A DNA stretch of 5,306 nt, taken from contig CACZOH010000256.1 of assembly GCA_902782785.1 (NCBI GenBank), forward strand, positions 1 to 5,306, given 5' to 3'. This stretch comes from an uncultured Ruminococcus sp. GTDB lineage: Bacteria; Bacillota; Clostridia; Oscillospirales; CAG-272. The notes below the pieces were generated by a model. It was not told the DNA's origin, made no database searches, and saw nothing but the letters and a program-made list of their open reading frames with translations. Position 1 is the first letter of the stretch. Each line of letters opens with the position of its first letter. A program made the position numbers and the translations under genes. Of the stretch, positions 1-5,299 are shown piece after piece.

Positions 1-90
1 GGCGGCTTCGCTTCATTAGGCAACGCAGTTGCCGTCTTCATTAGGGCATAGCCCGTCTTCATTAGTGAGCGAAGCGAACGTCTTCATAAT
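1..90. repeat. Modular intergenic repeat array: CTTCATTAG linkers alternating with short hairpins (left end cut by the window)
   Basis: The motif CTTCATTAG occurs at 11-19, 36-44 and 57-65, with a degenerate copy CTTCATAAT at 82-90, giving spacings of 25, 21 and 25 nt. Full linkers have the form GTCTTCATTA. Between them lie three different small hairpins: GGCAAC-GCA-GTTGCC (19-33), GGGC-ATA-GCCC (44-54) and GTGAGC-GAA-GCGAAC (65-79, with a tandem G·A mismatch). Each has a three-base loop closed by C-G. The linker is conserved while the stem sequences differ but still pair, which points to selection or spread of a folded structure. Positions 1-10 look like the 3' half of another hairpin. On the minus strand the linker reads TAATGAAGAC and supplies stop codons, so the array is non-coding. 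I know of no named family for it; resemblance to repeats in Oscillospiraceae intergenic regions is from memory. Confidence 0.8.
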
Positions 91-105
91 ACCGGTTGAA
101 CACGA

Positions 106-139
106 AAAAGCAGACTGATTTTGTTCTCAGTCTGCTTTT
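106..139. terminator. Bidirectional rho-independent terminator, perfect 13-bp stem
   Basis: AAAAGCAGACTGA (106-118) pairs perfectly with TCAGTCTGCTTTT (127-139) around an 8-nt loop. On the plus strand the stem ends in TTTT followed by CTT. On the minus strand it ends in TTTTT, formed by the A run at 105-109. It can therefore stop the minus-strand dockerin gene ending at 229 and also any plus-strand gene entering from the left of the window. Confidence 0.9.
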
Positions 140-141
140 CT

Positions 142-155
142 TAAGTGCGCACTTA
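142..155. other. 14-bp perfect palindrome, possible operator or cruciform site
   Basis: TAAGTGCGCACTTA is its own reverse complement. It lies three bases after the terminator stem and just before a weaker inverted repeat (CTCAC at 156-160 with GTGAG at 170-174). No promoter is recognisable beside it, so a role as an operator is not supported. It may be an auxiliary terminator structure, a binding site serving the left-hand gene, or chance. Confidence 0.5.
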
Positions 156-196
156 CTCACCACTCGAATGTGAGGTGAAAAAACTTCCTTATGACG

Positions 197-223
197 GTCG
201 GGCATTTGCTCTCGGCTTTTTTT
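197..223 (+). terminator. Plus-strand rho-independent terminator with G-U pairs
   Basis: GTCGGG (197-202) pairs with CTCGGC (211-216) using two G-U wobbles around an 8-nt loop, and is followed directly by seven T. Read from the minus strand, the wobble positions become A-C mismatches and the stem collapses, so this terminator works only for plus-strand RNA. With the stem at 106-139 it forms a double barrier that would stop transcription from the left before it runs antisense into the gene ending at 229. Confidence 0.65.
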
Positions 224-228
224 ATTTT

Positions 229-1890
229 TTATTTTATTGACAGTATCGTGTTGTTAAGATCGGACGTATAAAGATCCGTATCGGTAATATACATAAACGA
301 TAACAGCGACGAGCCCTTTACGATAAATACATTCTCGCCATGCACCGATATGTCGTCCACGGTGAATGGAATGCGAACGGCGTAAACTCCGTTGATCGTC
401 GTGCGGTTTATGGAGCTTATCTTTAAGCCCGCGCTGCCTTCAAGCACCTGCCTGAATTCCGAATCGGGCGTGTTTGCAAGCGTCTCATCCGACGGGAATG
501 ACGATACCTCAGCGATGATAAGATCGCCGCATATTCCTATGAGCATAAGACTTTCATCGTCGGAGGCCGCCTCGATAAAGCCCTTCGGCAGATCAAAGCT
601 GAAACCTGCGACGCTTTGCTTTAAGGTGTAGCCGTAATAATACGCTTTTACATCGCCGCCCGATACGTATTTGAACAGGGCGACGACGTCCTTGTTGTTT
701 TCCTCTCCGTCGTTGTTCACGTCTACCGCAAATTCATCATACGAAACGCTTTCGCCGGAAACAAGCTTGAACAGCGCAACTATGTCCTTGTTGTTCGTAA
801 GACCGTCGCCGTTTACGTCGCCCGGTACGCTCAGCTCTTTCCATATGGCGTATATCGTAAAATCGTTCAGATCAACGCTTCTGTCGGACGGGAAAGTTAT
901 ATATCCGTCGACGATACACGAATCTCCTTTGCCGTCGGGTCTGGTATTGAAATCGACCAATATCATGTCTTTGCGCATAGGTCTTTTGTCAAGCGACGCC
1001 GTCGCGCCGTGGACCGCCCTTACTTTGATCTTTTCTCCGCCGGCATAATTGGTATCCACCGTCGCTTGTGCGACCTTTTCATACGTTACGGATACTACGT
1101 CGCCGTCGTTATAACAGCTTGAGACGTAAATGTCGCTCTGCGGGATATTGTCGTTCAGATCGTCATGATCCGCTTCTTCGCCGTTTACAAATATTTCTAT
1201 TATCGCATATTCGGCGCCGTACTGCTTTTCTATCGACGCCGTAACGTCTCCCATCTCCAAATAAAAGCAATCGTCCATTATATGAGCCGGGACCGTATAC
1301 TGCTTGTTTTTTATACTCGTACCTTCCGCCGTAACGGAAACGGCAATATCCTGATCGATTGAATATTCCGGTGTATTTCCGTTTGTGCCGGTGTATAATA
1401 CGCGCCAGATCTCGTATATATTCCCGTCCTCAAGCTTAACGAGCGCGTAAACCTCGTTTTCTCCGTCATAAACGGGGACGTCTATCCTGAATCTGGTCAC
1501 CTCTCCTCCCGCTTCCGTATAGTTCGTGAAAATCGTCTGAAGGAACTCATGATCGGGTCCCACGTATTTTTCGCTGTCCATTACCGCATTGCCGTCGAAC
1601 GCATAGCCGTAACCGAAAGAGACTATTTTTGTGTCGCAAGCCAGAAATCCGTAAAGAGTTATCTTATCTCCGCTCACGTTTTGCTCTATGACCGTTTCGT
1701 ATTTATTGTTGCCGCCGACTTTTGCTATGGAGACGTTGTTTTCGTCATATATCTCGTCGGCGGAAATTTGAACGTCATGATACCTTTCAATGGGAAAAAC
1801 GTCGTCATACGATTCTGCCGCCGTACCGAATACGGGAATAAACGTTAAAACGAGTAAAATAACGGTGATTTTTATAAGCTTGTTTTTCAT
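229..1890 (-). CDS. Secreted multidomain protein with InlB-like B-repeat, internal type I dockerin and C-terminal PsbP-like domain
   Basis: A 553-residue exported protein. The start is fixed by AAAGGAG with GGAG 8 nt from ATG. Residues 1-25 form a signal peptide: KNKLIK, a hydrophobic core, then a likely cut after GTAA. Residues about 36-270 are beta-rich and unassigned; they include a segment (133-160) of the form RFRIDVPV..G.NEVYALVKLEDG. Residues about 283-352 resemble an InlB B-repeat (Flg_new): FNTRPDGKGD and, at the end, FTIYAIWKE. Residues 357-412 are a dockerin with two calcium loops: D358, N360, D362, D369 and D390, N392, D394, D401, each followed by VALFK.VSG. Residues about 419-553 start YGYTLKQSVAGFSFDLPKGF and fit a PsbP/Mog1-like or DUF1795-type fold; this is inferred from pattern only. 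There is no LPXTG motif or second membrane segment. The dockerin should bind a cohesin on a scaffold or the cell surface; none is visible here. No catalytic module is recognised, so a structural, adhesive or ligand-binding role is more likely than hydrolysis. The substrate is unknown. Confidence 0.9.
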   Translation of the reverse strand: MKNKLIKITVILLVLTFIPVFGTAAESYDDVFPIERYHDVQISADEIYDENNVSIAKVGGNNKYETVIEQNVSGDKITLYGFLACDTKIVSFGYGYAFDGNAVMDSEKYVGPDHEFLQTIFTNYTEAGGEVTRFRIDVPVYDGENEVYALVKLEDGNIYEIWRVLYTGTNGNTPEYSIDQDIAVSVTAEGTSIKNKQYTVPAHIMDDCFYLEMGDVTASIEKQYGAEYAIIEIFVNGEEADHDDLNDNIPQSDIYVSSCYNDGDVVSVTYEKVAQATVDTNYAGGEKIKVRAVHGATASLDKRPMRKDMILVDFNTRPDGKGDSCIVDGYITFPSDRSVDLNDFTIYAIWKELSVPGDVNGDGLTNNKDIVALFKLVSGESVSYDEFAVDVNNDGEENNKDVVALFKYVSGGDVKAYYYGYTLKQSVAGFSFDLPKGFIEAASDDESLMLIGICGDLIIAEVSSFPSDETLANTPDSEFRQVLEGSAGLKISSINRTTINGVYAVRIPFTVDDISVHGENVFIVKGSSLLSFMYITDTDLYTSDLNNTILSIK

Positions 1891-1925
1891 AAGTGTTTCT
1901 CCTTTATGTCTGTGTTTATTAAGAT

Positions 1926-1995
1926 GCGAAAACGGTGATAAAAAGCTTCAGCTGCGCGGTTGATTTTCAAAACGTCAGCAGGCCGCCGTTTTCGC
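1926..1995 (-). other. Long-range inverted repeat with nested stem in the gap between the two minus-strand genes
   Basis: On the minus strand GCGAAAACGG (1995-1986) can pair perfectly over 10 bp with CCGTTTTCGC (1935-1926) across 50 nt. Inside it, GCTGACG (1979-1973) pairs with CGCAGC (1956-1951) with one bulged A. The inner stem is followed after a few bases by CTTTTT (1946-1941), so it may act as a terminator for the gene ending at 2005. If the outer arm pairs instead, that T tract is enclosed. No T run follows the outer stem, so the full fold is not a classical terminator. It could be an attenuator-like switch, an mRNA processing or stability element, or a decayed mobile repeat. No clear sigma-A promoter for the downstream gene is visible in 1891-2004, so some read-through from upstream is possible. 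Confidence 0.55.
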
Positions 1996-2004
1996 GTTCT
2001 TTAC

Positions 2005-4626
2005 TTATTTTTTGAAAAGTGAGAGAAAGCCTTTTTTCTTCGGCTGCATTTCAAGAAGGCGGTTGAATTTTTCCTTCAGCGCGAAATCCGTGGAGAAGGC
2101 TGTTTCCGCGTCGAGCTTCAGCTGTTCGAGCTTTCTTGAATTAAGCCTGTTTACCTTGTCCGCTATGACCTGCATCTCCTCCGCGCCGAGCGTCGTGAAC
2201 GCGAACTGCAAAAACGTGCAGAAATCCGAATAATCGCTTGAATGCTTGCTCTGATTAAGCCATTCGTCACAGAAGCATTCCGCAAAGCGCGTCGACTGCG
2301 GCGAGGTCATCCTGAACAGATTGTAGATATACGGTATCTCCTCAGCCTCAGCGTTTTCCGCGAACAGCGGGAGCACCCACGCCTGATACGTGCTTACGTC
2401 GTTATCCGTAAATCCGGTCAGGTCTATCTGTTCCTTTTCCGTAAGCGAGGACAGATACGGCTTTGCGCTGTGGTAATCCTTGCGGTTGTTTATGCCGCAT
2501 ACCGCCGCGCCGAACGCGAGGCAAAGCAGTTTGCCCGTCAGCTCCTTGCCGCGGATCCTGCACTCGTATTCGCAAACGTCGTTTATGATTTTTTCCGATT
2601 CCTTTGTGGGCTTGCTGAACTTTATGCGCGACAGAACTCCGCCCGTCACCTCATCCGATATGCCGATTATGAGTTTGTCTGAGACCAGGATCCCGAAAAT
2701 AAGCTCCTCGGCTTCCCTGATCGCCTCGGGTCTCTTGCGCTTGAAGTTGTCGTAATACTCCGTCAGAGCCTCGGGCAGACAGCGCTCCGCGTAATCAGGA
2801 GAGGCGGAGAAATACTCGTTATGATGCTCCGTTATAAGCTGGCTCGTTTCCTTTACCTCGTACGTTGCGATCATCTGACGCAAAGTCGACCACATGAGAT
2901 CGAATTTCTCGCCCGCGGCAAGGAAATTGAACAGCTCTCTGCGTTTGTCCTTGAGATGCGCCGCGGCAAGCTCGGAAAACGCGGTGGTGAGGTTTACCTG
3001 CACTGCAAGCCCGTCCTCTATGCCGTCCGTGACCTCCTCGAGATTTTCCTCCGTCGTGCAGAAGCGCTTCACGTCGTCAACGAACAGGGACAGCGCGTGA
3101 TTCGACGCCGCCTTGTCCGTACCGCAGGCGTAGCGCTCCTTCATTACGGACGCAAGGAAACCGCCTATCTTTTCATCGTGCGCGAGACACTCGTAATTTG
3201 AATTGTGGCTGTGTACGTATTCCGATATGAGCGAAACGATAAAGTCCGCTTTCCATTCCACGTGCTGATATCCCGCGACCCATAAAAGCGCTTTGCGGCT
3301 CTTTTCGCTCATCAGCTCGTCGGTTATGTTAATACCGCAGAACGAGGTGAGCTTTCTTACGTTTTCAAAATATGCACTGAAAGAGCCGGACGTAATGTCG
3401 CGCGCTATCATCGCTATCGGCACGGAATCGACCGCCAGGGCGCGGAAACCGTTTTGCAGTATGAGCGACGCGTCCTTATATATCGCCGCCATATACGCTA
3501 AGACCTTTGTCAGATACGATGAGCCGAAGCCGAGCACGGCTTCCGAAACGCTCAGGATAGATTCAAACAAAAGCAGCTTTCCGCCGTATCTGCTGTGTCT
3601 TCCTGAATACTCCGCTATAACGTCGAATTCCTGTTCCGTAACGGATCTGAACGCGTCGGTCGAGCCGCCGTAGCAGTTCGAAGCGCGGCTCATGAGATAC
3701 GCGGAGCACAAAGCCGGCGTGACCTTGTCCGTATCGCAGAAGACTTCTATATAAGAATGGAATACTTTTAACAAATCATAATTATGGAGCATCGTTTCTT
3801 CTATGAACGAATAAAAATCCGCGTCGTTCATGTAATTGCCCGGATCGAAGCAGTCGCCCGCCGTCAGATCGAACACGAAAAATCCGTCGTCCTCGCAAAG
3901 CGTTCTGTCGTACGCGGTGCATTTTGACACCACGCCGCAGATATCGACGTCCGCCGTTCTCGGGTCGTACGCGTACGTTGAAAACGATATCTTTTTCGCG
4001 TAAGAAACGGGCAGAACGTAGTTGAGCGCCGCTATCCACAAAACCGTGTTTTCCTGCTCGTCGCAGATTATTATCCGGCGCTTCATCTCATCCTTGTGTA
4101 TGAGCGCCCAGAGCATATTTTTGAAAATACCGAAATTGCCGGGATTTGCAAGGAATTTCATCACCTTGTTAACGGTTATCGACGAGCCGGCGGAGAGTAT
4201 GGGAGCGCCCATATACCCCACGCCGTTTTCGGCGTACACGGTGTCGGGCGACGGCGCCGGAAGAAACGACGGAGAGCCGATGAAATCGCACGGATACGCG
4301 TTTATATCCGTGTATGAGAACAGGATCGAATGGCTTATGTGGTCCATACCGCCGGAAAAAGCGCTCTTTCCGAGACAGGCGGAGCGTGTGACCGCGCATT
4401 CGCCGCCGCTGTATCTGTACGTATAAGATACGGGCATGAGCGCTATGATACGCTCCGAATACTCGGGATTGACCATATCGAGATCGGGAGCTCTGTATTC
4501 GTCGAGCTTATCTTTGAAATCGTTCTGACGCGGAAAATCTCTGTCGGAGGATAAGATACCGAAGCCGTTCTGGCTTCCGTAAAGACCGCTTTTACAGCCC
4601 GCGTATATAATCTGATGAAGGCTCAT
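2005..4626 (-). CDS. GTPase-associated protein 1 (GAP1)-like protein
   Basis: An 873-residue soluble protein. The start is set by AAGGAG, with GGAG 8 nt from ATG, and by the promoter at 4680-4708. Residues about 4-135 fit the GAP1 N-terminal domain: IIYAGCKSGLYGSQNGFGIL, then an ACLGK strand (83-87), DHISHSILFSYTDI (95-108) and P112...GSPSF (117-121). Residues about 150-255 fit the GAP1 middle domain: MKFLANPGNFGIFKNMLWAL, RRIIICDEQENTVLWIAALN, VLP (204-206) and the telling ISFSTYAYDP (213-222) with ICGV. The rest, about 270-860, is largely alpha-helical, as in GAP1 C-terminal regions, and ends in a basic tail, PKKKGFLSLFKK. It has no signal peptide or membrane span and about 24 cysteines, so it is cytosolic. 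No P-loop is present; the protein is not itself a GTPase. GAP1 proteins are predicted partners of GTPases in NTP-dependent conflict or signalling systems, but no GTPase gene lies in this window. The family call rests on remembered patterns; the molecular role is unknown. Confidence 0.82.
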   Translation of the reverse strand: MSLHQIIYAGCKSGLYGSQNGFGILSSDRDFPRQNDFKDKLDEYRAPDLDMVNPEYSERIIALMPVSYTYRYSGGECAVTRSACLGKSAFSGGMDHISHSILFSYTDINAYPCDFIGSPSFLPAPSPDTVYAENGVGYMGAPILSAGSSITVNKVMKFLANPGNFGIFKNMLWALIHKDEMKRRIIICDEQENTVLWIAALNYVLPVSYAKKISFSTYAYDPRTADVDICGVVSKCTAYDRTLCEDDGFFVFDLTAGDCFDPGNYMNDADFYSFIEETMLHNYDLLKVFHSYIEVFCDTDKVTPALCSAYLMSRASNCYGGSTDAFRSVTEQEFDVIAEYSGRHSRYGGKLLLFESILSVSEAVLGFGSSYLTKVLAYMAAIYKDASLILQNGFRALAVDSVPIAMIARDITSGSFSAYFENVRKLTSFCGINITDELMSEKSRKALLWVAGYQHVEWKADFIVSLISEYVHSHNSNYECLAHDEKIGGFLASVMKERYACGTDKAASNHALSLFVDDVKRFCTTEENLEEVTDGIEDGLAVQVNLTTAFSELAAAHLKDKRRELFNFLAAGEKFDLMWSTLRQMIATYEVKETSQLITEHHNEYFSASPDYAERCLPEALTEYYDNFKRKRPEAIREAEELIFGILVSDKLIIGISDEVTGGVLSRIKFSKPTKESEKIINDVCEYECRIRGKELTGKLLCLAFGAAVCGINNRKDYHSAKPYLSSLTEKEQIDLTGFTDNDVSTYQAWVLPLFAENAEAEEIPYIYNLFRMTSPQSTRFAECFCDEWLNQSKHSSDYSDFCTFLQFAFTTLGAEEMQVIADKVNRLNSRKLEQLKLDAETAFSTDFALKEKFNRLLEMQPKKKGFLSLFKK

Positions 4627-4679
4627 TTTATAATCTCCTTTTCGGTTGTTTTGCAGTGTGGCATATTATCTTATTTTAT

Positions 4680-4708
4680 ATCATATCACAAGATTTTCTA
4701 AATTGCAA
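4680..4708 (-). promoter_or_regulatory. Sigma-A promoter of the GAP1-like gene
   Basis: Read on the minus strand, TTGCAA (4708-4703) is followed after exactly 17 bp by TATGAT (4685-4680), with an upstream TGA making an extended -10 (TGATATGAT). Transcription should begin near 4673, giving a leader of about 47 nt. The leader holds the AAGGAG site and shows no obvious riboswitch or terminator. This is a strong housekeeping-type promoter, so the gene is probably expressed in normal growth unless repressed. Confidence 0.8.
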
Positions 4709-4746
4709 GAGGTATATTAAAAATTATCAAAATATATTGCAAATGC

Positions 4747-4775
4747 TTGACTTTTTTACATTGATGATGTATAAT
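4747..4775 (+). promoter_or_regulatory. Sigma-A promoter of the small duplicated-module gene
   Basis: TTGACT (4747-4752), a 17-bp spacer, then a consensus TATAAT (4770-4775). Transcription should start near 4782, leaving a leader of about 26 nt that holds AAAGGAGAG. The -35 box lies 38 bp from the -35 box of the opposite promoter (4703-4708). The DNA between is almost entirely A and T, as expected for UP-element-like sequence. The palindrome TTGCAA also recurs at 4737-4742 beside this promoter. Confidence 0.85.
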
Positions 4776-4807
4776 AACGGCAGTAATATGAAAGGAGAGC
4801 GCATAAA

Positions 4808-5173
4808 ATGAGTGTCAGGGATGAATGGAAAAACACCGGTAAGGATCTCGGCGATACCTTCAAAGGCCTCGGAAAATCGATAGTAAAGTCGGTAAAAGTA
4901 GGCGCGGACAAGATACTTGACGAGGAGCCGAAGGATGAAAACGGCAACGTAAAGCCCACGGGGTTAAAGGAAAGCTGGAGCGAGGTAGGTAACAATTTCG
5001 GAAAATCCGGCAAATCAATAGGCAAAGCCGTGACGGAGACCGCAAAGGTCGTAGTCAAAAAGGCGGACGAGGAGCTGAACAAAACGGAAGCTCAGCCCGA
5101 ACAGCCGTTTGAAGACAAGACCGCGGAGGAAGAGCCGGCGGAAGAGAAGACAGAAGAGAAGACTGAAGAATAA
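4808..5173 (+). CDS. Small soluble protein of two tandem helical modules with an acidic Glu/Lys tail, function unknown
   Basis: A 121-residue protein started by ATG 10 nt after GGAG in AAAGGAGAG, downstream of a near-consensus promoter. I do not recognise a named family. Residues 3-38 and 53-88 are a duplicated module at an exact 50-residue period with no gaps: W7/W57, G11/G61, G15/G65, K19/K69, G22/G72, K23/K73, K30/K80 and K35/K85 are identical, and V3/L53, R4/K54, D5/E55, L14/F64 and L21/I71 are conservative. Each module reads as W..(T/V)G..(L/F)G...K..(L/I)GK followed by a Val/Lys/Ala-rich amphipathic helix. The linker (39-52) is polar. Residues about 93-121 form a disordered acidic tail ending EEKTEEKTEE. 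There is no signal peptide or membrane span, so it should be cytosolic. Charge is split: basic modules, acidic tail. It is divergent from the GAP1-like gene across a shared promoter region, which suggests co-regulation. A role as a binding partner, nucleoid- or membrane-peripheral protein is speculation. Confidence 0.88.
   Translation: MSVRDEWKNTGKDLGDTFKGLGKSIVKSVKVGADKILDEEPKDENGNVKPTGLKESWSEVGNNFGKSGKSIGKAVTETAKVVVKKADEELNKTEAQPEQPFEDKTAEEEPAEEKTEEKTEE
5141..5170 (+). repeat. 12-bp tandem repeat encoding EEKT units in the acidic tail
   Basis: GAAGAGAAGACA (5141-5152) is followed by GAAGAGAAGACT (5153-5164), with one mismatch, and then by the partial unit GAAGAA just before the stop codon. 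Copy changes of 12 bp stay in frame, so tail length could vary between strains without breaking the protein. Confidence 0.75.
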
Positions 5174-5212
5174 AGCGCAAAAGCGAGGTACTCTTAAGGA
5201 CAGTTAATGAAA

Positions 5213-5251
5213 ACCGGCTGAGTAAGGAACAAAATCTTTATTTCAGCCGGT
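5213..5251. terminator. Long stem-loop downstream of the small gene, probable terminator
   Basis: ACCGGCTG (5213-5220) pairs perfectly with CAGCCGGT (5244-5251). The stem continues inward through A-T, one G-U, a bulged T and six more pairs (TAAGGA with TCTTTA, one G-U) to a 6-nt loop, ACAAAA, giving about 16 pairs in all. On the plus strand it is followed by ATCTTTG, a poor T tract. On the minus strand it is followed by TTTCATTA after the closing T. It lies 39 nt past the stop codon of the small gene, and may also stop a minus-strand gene converging from the right. Confidence 0.65.
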
Positions 5252-5278
5252 ATCTTTGTCACATCATGTTGCATGCAG

Positions 5279-5299
5279 GACGTTAGTTCGCCAAACGTC
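5279..5299. other. Short inverted repeat at the right edge of the window
   Basis: GACGTT (5279-5284) pairs with AACGTC (5294-5299) around a 9-nt loop. An outer pair TCTTTG (5253-5258) with CAAAGA (5299-5304) overlaps it by one base, and an 8-bp palindrome TGCATGCA lies at 5270-5277. No T tract or coding start is visible before the window ends. It may be a weak terminator or an operator of the next gene, or chance. Confidence 0.35.

Noticed and set aside
1..90. CRISPR array
   Set aside because: The linker is only about 10 nt and the spacers are 11-15 nt self-complementary hairpins, much too short for CRISPR repeats or spacers; no cas genes are present.
1891..2004. Promoter for the dockerin gene
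   Set aside because: A possible -10 (TAATAA near 1914-1919 on the minus strand) has no acceptable -35 at 16-18 bp, and TTGAAA has no matching -10. No promoter is claimed.
2242..2682. Open frame on the plus strand (146 codons)
   Set aside because: It lies wholly antisense to the GAP1-like gene, has no ribosome binding site or promoter, and its Arg/Ala-rich product looks like the mirror of coding DNA.
3293..3673. Plus-strand open frame of 126 codons
   Set aside because: Antisense to the GAP1-like gene with no start signals; the Ser-rich composition is typical of the reverse strand of a real gene.
358..4626. P-loop or catalytic motif in either large protein
   Set aside because: Neither the 553- nor the 873-residue protein shows a GxxxxGK[ST] motif or a recognisable hydrolase signature; GK pairs present lack the preceding Walker A glycine spacing.
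4756..5082. Minus-strand open frame of 108 codons overlapping the small gene
   Set aside because: The plus-strand gene has a consensus promoter, ribosome binding site and duplicated domain structure; the minus frame is its low-complexity Ser/Leu shadow and lacks start signals.
5279..5299. tRNA fragment (stem with TTCG in the loop)
   Set aside because: The stem and loop do not match a T-arm (no GG-TTCGA-CC pattern), and no acceptor or anticodon arms are found nearby.
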